From assembly GCA_001797815.1 (NCBI GenBank), contig MGQK01000067.1, forward strand, positions 2,205-14,527: DNA of 12,323 nucleotides, written 5' to 3'. Source of the stretch: Deltaproteobacteria bacterium RBG_13_61_14 (GTDB lineage: Bacteria > RBG-13-61-14). Both the position numbers and the translations under genes were made by a program. The notes beneath the pieces were generated by a model, which searched no databases, was not told the DNA's origin, and worked only from the letters and a program-made list of their open reading frames with translations. This document shows positions 7,066-12,323 of the stretch, piece by piece; the stretch's first letter is position 1, and each line of letters opens with the position of its first letter.

Positions 7066-7107
7066 AGGCCTCAGGCCTTGGGCATTAGGCTTTAGCCTAA
7101 AGCCTCG
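7066..7107. repeat. Palindromic 7-bp motif array between the first two operon genes
   Basis: The 65-bp gap after the small protein carries CAGGCCT-like units in both directions. The clearest element is TTAGGCT/AGCCTAA at 7085-7100 with a 2-nt loop, preceded by two overlapping AGGCCT palindromes near 7067-7079. The last unit ends just before the AAGGAGG of the permease gene. In the mRNA the hairpins could tune stability or relative expression of the two genes. No T run follows, so it is not a classical terminator. Confidence 0.65.
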
Positions 7108-7127
7108 CAGTTAAGGAGGATAGGTCC

Positions 7128-8171
7128 ATGGAGTGGTTTCAAGTCTATCTGCCCATCGCGGGCATTCAGTTCAATATCCTGCTATTGCTCCTGATCGGTT
7201 TCACGGTCGGCGTCTGCGGCGGCTTCTTCGGCATCGGCGGCGCCTGGATCGTGACCCCCGCCCTCAACATCTTCGGCTTCCCCATGCCTTACGCGATCGG
7301 GACCGACCTTGCCCACATGGGGGGCAAGTCCATCGTCTCCACCATCCGGCACGGCAAGTTCGGGAATGTGGACGTCCGCCTGGCGGTGGCCATGATTATC
7401 GGCACCACTACCGGCATGGAGCTGGGCGCGCGCCTGGTCATGCACCTCGAGCGCCTGGGCCTGGCCGAGTCGGTGATCCGCAAGATCTATATCATCTTTC
7501 TGTTTCTGATCGGAAGCTACGTGCTCTATGATTACTTGAGCCATATCTTGCGCCAGCGCAAGGCCGCGGAGAGCGGAACCGCGGTGAGCACCGGAGAAAC
7601 TTTCGCCCAGAAACTCCAGCGCGTCCGCATCCCGCCCATGATCCATTTCAAAGCCTCGAAAATCACTTGCTCGCTCTGGCTGCCGGTGGGAGTGGGCTTT
7701 GTGACCGGGGTGGTGGCGAGCGTGCTCGGCGTGGGCGGCGGCTTCATCCGGATGCCGGCCTTGATCTACCTGATCGGCTGCCCCACCCTGGTGGCCGTCG
7801 GGACCGACCTGTTCGAGGTCATGATCACCGGCGCCTACGGCGCTCTCACTTACGGCGTCAAGGGCCGGGTGGACCTGCTCGCGGCCATGTGGATGCTGGT
7901 CGGCGCCGCGGTGGGCGCCCAGATGGGCACCGTGGCGGTCAAGTATGTGCGCGGCTACTCGATCCGCCTGCTCTTTGCCGTCACTATCTTCATCGCCTGC
8001 TCCTCGGTGCTGATGAAGCAGCTTGAGTTCCAGACCGCCTCTTCGGTGCTCATCCTGTCAGCCGGCATCGTGATCAGCGGGGTGATCATCGGCTGGCTGA
8101 TCCAGGGCGTCCTCAAGGAGCGCGCCAGCCGGCAAGCCCGGTCCTGGGCGGCGTTCAAGAAGGAGGATTAA
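7128..8171 (+). CDS. TauE/SafE-family anion permease
   Basis: A 347-residue polytopic inner-membrane protein. The two family half-repeats are visible: residues 28-46 (GVCGGFFGIGGAWIVTPAL) and 194-212 (GVVASVLGVGGGFIRMPAL). Each is followed by a GTDL box (58-61 and 225-228) and a segment with the KGRVDL/FGNVDV pattern. About eight membrane helices are expected, with a charged cytoplasmic loop at 141-178. Family members export sulfite, sulfoacetate or other small organic anions; in this lineage an organic acid such as acetate or sulfite is plausible but unproven. The ribosome site AAGGAGGA (7113-7120) is strong. It is flanked by a small membrane protein and a lipoprotein gene in the same direction, so a multi-part envelope system is likely. 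Confidence 0.93.
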   Translation: MEWFQVYLPIAGIQFNILLLLLIGFTVGVCGGFFGIGGAWIVTPALNIFGFPMPYAIGTDLAHMGGKSIVSTIRHGKFGNVDVRLAVAMIIGTTTGMELGARLVMHLERLGLAESVIRKIYIIFLFLIGSYVLYDYLSHILRQRKAAESGTAVSTGETFAQKLQRVRIPPMIHFKASKITCSLWLPVGVGFVTGVVASVLGVGGGFIRMPALIYLIGCPTLVAVGTDLFEVMITGAYGALTYGVKGRVDLLAAMWMLVGAAVGAQMGTVAVKYVRGYSIRLLFAVTIFIACSSVLMKQLEFQTASSVLILSAGIVISGVIIGWLIQGVLKERASRQARSWAAFKKED

Positions 8172-8173
8172 TC

Positions 8174-8482
8174 ATGAAACTTGGGCAATGGATCGGGCTG
8201 GGGATCTTGATCGGTCTGGCCGCGGCTTGTGTGCAACCCTCGCAAGTGGTCCAGGGCACGGTGATCAATTACCAGGCGGACGCGAAAACCCTGGTGGTCA
8301 AGGATGAAAAGCCGCCCCATGCGGAGTTGACCCTGTCTCTCGAGTCGGCCGAGATCGGCGCGGAGCCGAGCGCGGGCGACGTGGTCCGCGTCGCTTACCG
8401 CGACCAGCAAGGCAAGCTCACCGCACTCCGGGTCATGAACCTGACCCGCCAGAAAGAACTAAGCGGCTCCGGGGGGCATTAG
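8174..8482 (+). CDS. Small lipoprotein of the TauE operon
   Basis: A 102-residue protein with a lipoprotein signal: basic MKLGQW, hydrophobic core, then the lipobox LAAAC with Cys19 as the acylated residue. The mature part (about 84 residues) begins CVQPSQVVQGTVINYQ and appears rich in short beta strands, with VVKDE, GAEPSAGDVVRVAY and RVMNLTRQ as likely conserved stretches. From memory it resembles the DVU0148-type lipoprotein near the same permease in Desulfovibrio, with an OB-fold-like pattern; both statements need checking. The start lies 2 nt after the permease stop and its AAGGAGGA overlaps the permease's last codons, so translation is coupled. It probably sits on a membrane surface exposed to the periplasm. 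A terminator follows. Confidence 0.88.
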   Translation: MKLGQWIGLGILIGLAAACVQPSQVVQGTVINYQADAKTLVVKDEKPPHAELTLSLESAEIGAEPSAGDVVRVAYRDQQGKLTALRVMNLTRQKELSGSGGH

Positions 8483-8516
8483 CGGCCCTCCCCCGGCGAA
8501 AATGCGCCAACCCAGA

Positions 8517-8548
8517 GGCGGCCCCGCACCGCGCGGAGCCGCCCTTTT
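8517..8548 (+). terminator. Rho-independent terminator of the TauE operon
   Basis: GGCGGC at 8517-8522 pairs with GCCGCC at 8538-8543; the interior can add CCGC/GCGG pairing. It is followed at once by CTTTT and shortly by another TTTT. Its place 35 bp after the lipoprotein stop fits the end of the three-gene transcript. Confidence 0.8.
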
Positions 8549-8582
8549 GCGTCTTTTCGGATTTGCGGGTTTGGCGGGTTTG

Positions 8583-8606
8583 GGGTCAGGTCTTTAGTTT
8601 TTAGTT
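8583..8606 (+). repeat. 24-bp direct repeat, left copy beside the flavin reductase gene
   Basis: This 24-bp string (GGGTCAGGTCTTTAG then TTTTTAGTT) is identical to 9399-9422, in the same orientation. Like that copy it is followed by an AT-rich tail ending in TTGCATA, here less conserved (8618-8624). The reductase gene lies wholly between the two copies. Confidence 0.85.
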
Positions 8607-8681
8607 AATGCTGTATTGCATAAGCCCATTGCTGATCCGATTTTTTTTGGGCGACCAGAAGAATCCTGATCCTGCCCTGGC

Positions 8682-8698
8682 CGGGTTATTTCAACCCG
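8682..8698. repeat. Hairpin CGGGTT/AACCCG spanning the reductase stop codon
   Basis: CGGGTT at 8682-8687 and AACCCG at 8693-8698 form a 6-bp stem with a 5-nt loop, overlapping the last codons and stop of the minus-strand reductase gene. On the gene's own strand no T run follows; downstream bases are A-rich instead, so it is at best a weak 3' stabilising structure. Confidence 0.4.
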
Positions 8699-9360
8699 CG
8701 ATATTTTTTCCAATACTCATACTCGTAGGGCCATTCTTCCTTGCGCCGGAGGATCAAGGATCGCATCCGTTCCCGGAACTGAGCCGCTTCCCGTTCAAAC
8801 CGGGGAGCGGTTTCCCGGCTTTTCCACGCCTGGACCAGCTTCTCGCCCAAGGCAAAGGCCTTGCTGCGGATGGGTTCGGGGAAATCCTGGCCGGAAATCT
8901 CTCCCATGCGGGCCCAGACCGCGCCCACGGGGACCGCGCCGGTGGTCGCGAGGAAATGCTGCAAGTAATCGGCGATGGGTTCGTCCTCGCCTCCGCCCGA
9001 GGTCACCACCGCGGCTCCATACTTTCCCTGGAAGGCCTGGCAATGAACCAGCCCGCAGCAGCGGTCCAGAAAAGCCTTTAACTGCGCGCTCACGTGGAAG
9101 ATATAATTGGGGCTGGCCAGGACCAGTCCGTCCGCGGCCAGCGCCTTTTCCTTGATGGCATTGAACCCGTCCTTTTGCGGGCACACCCCCTTCTGGTGAC
9201 AGGTGTTGCAGGCTCGGCACGGCTTGACCTCCCGACCCCGGATGGCAATGATCTCGGTCTCCGCTCCCCGGCTGGCTGCCCCCGCCAACACGATCTTGAG
9301 CAAAGCCGCGGTGTTCCCCTTGGTCCCTCTCGGACTCCCGACCAGACTGACGATCTTCAC
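8686..9360 (-). CDS. NADPH-dependent FMN reductase, iron-sulfur flavoprotein type
   Basis: A 224-residue flavodoxin-fold protein. The phosphate-binding loop GSPRGTKGNT (residues 8-17) binds FMN, and SPNYIFHVSAQLKAFLDR (83-100) is the usual second flavin-contact stretch. Four cysteines at 48, 51, 54 and 60 (CxxCxxCx5C) match the compact motif that holds a 4Fe-4S cluster in iron-sulfur flavoproteins, so it probably moves electrons between a donor and an acceptor in the cytoplasm. The C-terminus ends PYEYEYWKKYRGLK, a tail familiar in this family. The start is GTG (9358-9360), backed by AAGGAGG at 9372-9366 with 5-nt spacing. Its direct-repeat flanks and isolated place between two other operons suggest a single-gene unit. 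Electron partner and physiological role are unknown. Confidence 0.93.
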   Translation of the reverse strand: MKIVSLVGSPRGTKGNTAALLKIVLAGAASRGAETEIIAIRGREVKPCRACNTCHQKGVCPQKDGFNAIKEKALAADGLVLASPNYIFHVSAQLKAFLDRCCGLVHCQAFQGKYGAAVVTSGGGEDEPIADYLQHFLATTGAVPVGAVWARMGEISGQDFPEPIRSKAFALGEKLVQAWKSRETAPRFEREAAQFRERMRSLILRRKEEWPYEYEYWKKYRGLK

Positions 9361-9381
9361 CCCTGCCTCCTTGATCTATTT

Positions 9382-9400
9382 CCTTTTTCTTCGGAAAAGG
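9382..9400 (+). repeat. UUCG-capped stem-loop next to the right direct repeat
   Basis: CCTTTTTC (9382-9389) and GAAAAGG (9394-9400) pair with one bulged T around the loop TTCG, giving the very stable C-UUCG-G cap in RNA read from the plus strand. It lies just upstream of the reductase start and touches the 24-bp repeat. As a minus-strand RNA it would be a leader hairpin. No transcript is known from sequence alone. Confidence 0.45.
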
Positions 9401-9437
9401 GTCAGGTCTTTAGTTTTTAGTTTACATATTTGCATAG
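9399..9437 (+). repeat. 24-bp direct repeat, right copy, fused to the 17-bp TTTACATATTTGCATAG string
   Basis: Bases 9399-9422 equal 8583-8606 exactly, and 9421-9437 equal 2475-2491 exactly. The unit therefore links two otherwise separate repeat sites and suggests a full repeat of about 39 bp with a GGGTCAG end and a TTGCATAG end. It sits between the reductase and the PEP-synthase-like gene. Confidence 0.8.
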
Positions 9438-9477
9438 CAAGCAGCGGACATACGAAATCTGCAATCGTGAATACCGC

Positions 9478-11985
9478 CTAGAACTTCTCCATCTGTCCGG
9501 CCAAAAACGCCCGGGCGAAATAGTCGGGAGATGCTTCGCTATCCATGAGCATATCGAGCTGGCGGGCGCACAAGGTCAGCCGGCCGAGCTCGCTCAAGCG
9601 GCTGCGGATGAAATCGTGCTCGTATTTTTCCAGCCGGGCGACCAGGATATCCCCCCGCGACTGGACCTTAAAGTCCAATTGGCCGAGCACAGAGGAGAGG
9701 AACTTGACCCGGCGGGCCCGCCGCTCTTCGCTGGCCGCGCCGCCGGTAAAGCGGAAGTGGATATAGTTCTTGTTCAGGCTCTTGCCGCAATAGGTGTCCA
9801 CCGTGTTGAAGTGATAGCCGGCCTTGGTGCTGAAGTTCATGTAGCGGTCCGAGATGATGGCATAGGAGATCCGGCCCACCCCTTGCGCCTCGGCCGGCGG
9901 TCCGGCGATGCCCTGGCCGAGCACGGAGAGGAAGCCTTTGGTGGAGACCGCCCGGGGCTGGTCCCAGCGGATGCGCGGGTCGAGCAGGCCCTGCAGGAAC
10001 GCCTGCATGGGCGCGGAGAGGATGTCCCCCGGCCGCACCTGGCCGGAGGTCCGGGCGCCTTCGGCAATCCCCCCGCCCACGTCCAAGACCAGGATATCAT
10101 AAGGAAGGCTGCCCTGGAGCTTGAGCGAGGTTTGCTGGTCCGGAGAGGCCTCGGCCCCGAGGTAAAACATCACCTCAAAGACTTTCTCGTGCACGAAGCG
10201 GGTGAGGTCATGCAGCGACTGACAGTTCGAAGGTTTGAACTCCCGCGAGCCCGGATCAATCAGGTGGAGCGGCGTCACCAGCCGGGAGAGGTGGCGGAGG
10301 GTCAGGACCGCCGGCGAATCGTAAAGCGCCGGCCGGATCTCCACCGCGCTCTCGGGCCAAGCGATCTCGCCCTCGTAGAGCTTGCAGGAGTTGGCGTCCA
10401 CCGTCACCACTTGACCCGGCTGGAGCGTGGCGGTGGCTCCCTCCATCCCCACGATGGCCGGCACCTCGAACTCCCGGGCCAGGATGGCCATGTGCCCGCT
10501 GGGAGATCCCACGTCGGTGACAATGGCCGCAGTCAGCCGCATCACCCGGGAGAAGCTGGGCGAAGAATGGCGCGCCACCAGCACCCCGCCTTGGGGGAAT
10601 CGGTCCAGTTCATCATCGGTGCGGACCAACACCGCCGGCCCGGACCCGATGCCCCGGCAGGCCGTCAGGCCCCCGGACAACAGCGGCGGGCGGTCGCTTT
10701 CCACCGCGGGTAAGGCTCTTTCCACCGGCCGCGCGCTGAGCATGGACCGGCACTGCAAGATGAAAAGCCGGCCGTCCGGGTCTATCGCCCACTCGATGTC
10801 CTGCGGCCCGCCAAAGTGGGCTTCGAGGCGGCGGGCGGTCCGCCGGAGCAGTTCCAGCTCATGGGCTTGCAGGCACGATCCCGGTCGGGCCTGGACCGCG
10901 CCGGCCGCAAGCACGATCTCTTCCGCGCCCTGCTTGCCCCAGGCCACGTCCGCGGCCGCCTCGGCCACCGCGCTGATCACGGCCTGGTCCGCCTCCGGGT
11001 CTTGGAAATTGCGGGAGAACATGATTCCGCTGCACCGGGGCCGAAGCATGCGCAGGCACCCCACCGCCATGGCCGCCTCGGCCGCGGTCCGGCCCCGCTC
11101 GAAGCGGTAGGACACCGCCCCCTGGCTGAACGCGCTCGCGATCACCGAGCGATAAGCGTCGAGGAGCCAGCTCCGGCCCACGTTCAGCTCGGTGTAATAT
11201 TGTCCGGCATGAGAGGCGGCCCGGTCCTCCCCCAGCGCGCTCGAGCGCATGGCGACCAGGATTTCCTCGCTCCCGACCAGGGCCGCGTAAGCCGCCTGAA
11301 TTTCATGGGCCACGTCTTCCGGCACCGAACCCGCCAGGATCGCCAGTTGCACCTCCCGGCACGCCTCGGCCAGCGAGCGCGGCCCATACACCTCCAGAAT
11401 TTCCTCCAGCCGGTCGGTCCGCTCCCACAAATCGTTCTGCGACATGAACCTGGCAAAGGCCGCGGTGGTGATGACAAACCCTTCCGGCGCCGCCAGGCCG
11501 AGCAGGTTGCGCACCTCGCCCAGGTTGGCCATTTTCGTCCCGGCCCGGCCGGCATGGCCGGCCGTGAGCTCATCCAGCGCCATCACCAGCGGCCCGGAAA
11601 ACTGAGGCCGCAGGCCGGCGCACTCTATTTCCAAGTCCTCGTCCAGGCGGCGAAAGGTCTCATACAAGTCGCTGTAGCGGCCGCCGGCGATCTGGTTCAA
11701 GTCCTTCACCATCACAAAGACATCCATGGCGGCCCGGCGGATCTTCTGGACCAGGGGGCTGAGCGCGAAGGGTTTGAGCCCGGAAAGCCGGTCTTCGAGG
11801 TCGGCGATCAACTGCAAGGTCGAATCGTTGAGGTTGAGGATTTCCCGGAACCGGTCATACATCAGCCGGACTTTTTCGGCCTGGGTCAGGGCCGCCCCGG
11901 CCCGGGCCGAACCCGGACCCCAGGCGCGGAGCGCTGTCCACAGCCGGCGGCGCCGGCTCGGTTTCTCGTCTGGTTCCGTGGTCAT
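9478..11985 (-). CDS. PEP-synthase-like protein: ATP-grasp plus phosphohistidine domain with a non-standard C-terminus
   Basis: An 835-residue protein. Residues 1-130 are an uncharacterised N-terminal region with a basic start. Residues about 135-420 form the PPDK_N ATP-grasp/pyruvate-phosphate-dikinase-type domain: GTKMANLGEV (149-158), PEGFVIT, AMRSSALGED (245-254), AGQYYTELN and DIEWAIDPDGRLFILQCRS. Residues about 435-545 form the swivelling phosphohistidine domain, with His498 in GSPSGHMAILARE; the usual serine before the histidine is glycine. The normal C-terminal PEP/pyruvate-binding barrel is absent. Instead residues about 560-835 hold an unknown region with LVLDVGGGIAEGA (633-645) and GRISYAIISDRYMNFSTKAG (704-723). 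I recall similar proteins in Geobacter-type genomes, called PEP synthase without proof. It could autophosphorylate from ATP and pass phosphate to an unknown acceptor. The ATG has only a weak CAGG upstream, and the glcE-type stop is 21 bp before it, so the two are probably co-transcribed. Confidence 0.88.
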   Translation of the reverse strand: MTTEPDEKPSRRRRLWTALRAWGPGSARAGAALTQAEKVRLMYDRFREILNLNDSTLQLIADLEDRLSGLKPFALSPLVQKIRRAAMDVFVMVKDLNQIAGGRYSDLYETFRRLDEDLEIECAGLRPQFSGPLVMALDELTAGHAGRAGTKMANLGEVRNLLGLAAPEGFVITTAAFARFMSQNDLWERTDRLEEILEVYGPRSLAEACREVQLAILAGSVPEDVAHEIQAAYAALVGSEEILVAMRSSALGEDRAASHAGQYYTELNVGRSWLLDAYRSVIASAFSQGAVSYRFERGRTAAEAAMAVGCLRMLRPRCSGIMFSRNFQDPEADQAVISAVAEAAADVAWGKQGAEEIVLAAGAVQARPGSCLQAHELELLRRTARRLEAHFGGPQDIEWAIDPDGRLFILQCRSMLSARPVERALPAVESDRPPLLSGGLTACRGIGSGPAVLVRTDDELDRFPQGGVLVARHSSPSFSRVMRLTAAIVTDVGSPSGHMAILAREFEVPAIVGMEGATATLQPGQVVTVDANSCKLYEGEIAWPESAVEIRPALYDSPAVLTLRHLSRLVTPLHLIDPGSREFKPSNCQSLHDLTRFVHEKVFEVMFYLGAEASPDQQTSLKLQGSLPYDILVLDVGGGIAEGARTSGQVRPGDILSAPMQAFLQGLLDPRIRWDQPRAVSTKGFLSVLGQGIAGPPAEAQGVGRISYAIISDRYMNFSTKAGYHFNTVDTYCGKSLNKNYIHFRFTGGAASEERRARRVKFLSSVLGQLDFKVQSRGDILVARLEKYEHDFIRSRLSELGRLTLCARQLDMLMDSEASPDYFARAFLAGQMEKF

Positions 11986-12006
11986 CCTGATTCTCGGCGC
12001 AAGCAG

Positions 12007-12323
12007 TCAGGGCAAGTCGAGTCGTCCGGGATTAAAAAGGTCTTGCGGGTCCCATTCCCGCTTGAGCCGGCGCAAGACCTCGGTCTCGGCCGAGTCGGCT
12101 CCGAAAATGGGCAGTTCCGCCTTGATCGCGAAGGGCGCGTTCAGGACCATCGCCGAACCGCCCAGTCCCTGGGCCAAGGCCCGGAGATCGGCAATCGTGC
12201 GGTCCAGTCCCGGAGGCCAGCCCCGGTCTTCCTTGGGCTGCAGCACCAGGTGCGCCACTCCCACGCCGGCATGGGCCATGCGGCTCAGGCGCAGGTCGTT
12301 TCCCCGGTGGACCGAAAGCACCT
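12007..12323 (-). CDS. glcE: FAD-linked oxidase subunit, GlcE type, C-terminal part only
   Basis: The last 104 codons of a gene that enters from beyond the right edge; the in-frame GTG at the border is internal. Visible stretches include RMAHAGVGVAHLVL and the end LKREWDPQDLFNPGRL. The FNPGR ending is the classic C-terminus of FAD-linked oxidases (GlcD/GlcE/D-lactate dehydrogenase). The short spacing between the GVGVAH block and the end, and the LGGSAMVLNAP and KAELPIFGAD stretches, fit GlcE better than GlcD. In E. coli, GlcDEF oxidises glycolate to glyoxylate at the membrane; GlcE carries a flavin-binding fold. The next gene downstream, 21 bp away, is PEP-synthase-like. The exact subunit and substrate remain uncertain because the N-terminus is not seen. 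Confidence 0.75.
   Translation of the reverse strand, partial: VLSVHRGNDLRLSRMAHAGVGVAHLVLQPKEDRGWPPGLDRTIADLRALAQGLGGSAMVLNAPFAIKAELPIFGADSAETEVLRRLKREWDPQDLFNPGRLDLP

Noticed and set aside
8625-8655. T8 run as a terminator for the plus strand
   Set aside because: The run lies inside a possible GCCCA/TGGGC loop rather than after a stem, and the operon already ends at the stronger hairpin at 8517-8548.
9430-10713. A 427-codon plus-strand open frame antisense to the PEP-synthase-like gene
   Set aside because: It lies wholly opposite a gene with clear domain motifs, has His/Gly/Arg-rich translation typical of high-GC shadow frames and shows no ribosome site or family pattern.

Overview
The window is GC-rich bacterial chromosomal DNA with dense coding and no rRNA, tRNA, CRISPR array or intact mobile element that I can see. 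The gene content suggests an anaerobic or microaerophilic Gram-negative of the Desulfobacterota / former Deltaproteobacteria type. This is inference, resting on three things: a three-gene set that, from memory, resembles the Desulfovibrio DVU0148-0150 genes (lipoprotein, TauE-like permease, small membrane protein), a glycolate-oxidase GlcE-type subunit next to an unusual PEP-synthase-like protein, and an iron-sulfur-flavoprotein-type reductase. No marker gene fixes the taxonomy.

Layout from left to right. (1) 1-2102, minus: most of an exported family 31 glycoside hydrolase, whose C-terminus lies beyond the left edge. (2) 2103-3353: a 1.25-kb gene-poor, AT-richer stretch packed with repeats. 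It holds a C-terminal scrap of what looks like a transposase, GGGGTCAG-type repeats, a five-copy 21-bp tandem repeat, several hairpins and a large two-tier inverted repeat built from ~10-bp motifs. (3) 3354-6436, minus: an apparent three-gene operon of a D-2-hydroxyacid dehydrogenase, an ABC-2 exporter ATPase and its permease; the two exporter genes overlap by 8 bp. (4) 6437-6726: a divergent promoter region. (5) 6727-8482, plus: a three-gene operon of a small membrane protein, a TauE/SafE permease and a small lipoprotein, each with a strong Shine-Dalgarno sequence, closed by a rho-independent terminator at 8517-8548. (6) 8686-9360, minus: a flavin reductase gene whose two flanks carry an identical 24-bp direct repeat. 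(7) 9478 to the right edge, minus: a PEP-synthase-like gene lying just downstream of the 3' end of a glcE-type gene.

How the parts may work together. The dehydrogenase-exporter operon and the TauE operon diverge from one 290-bp control region. Both deal with small organic acids or efflux, so shared control is possible but unproven. The glcE/PEP-synthase-like pair suggests a link between oxidation of a 2-hydroxyacid (glycolate or lactate) and pyruvate/PEP metabolism. The most interesting leads are the conserved-looking three-part envelope operon, the PEP-synthase-like protein with N- and C-terminal regions in place of the normal PEP-binding barrel, and the layered repeats at 2450-3326.
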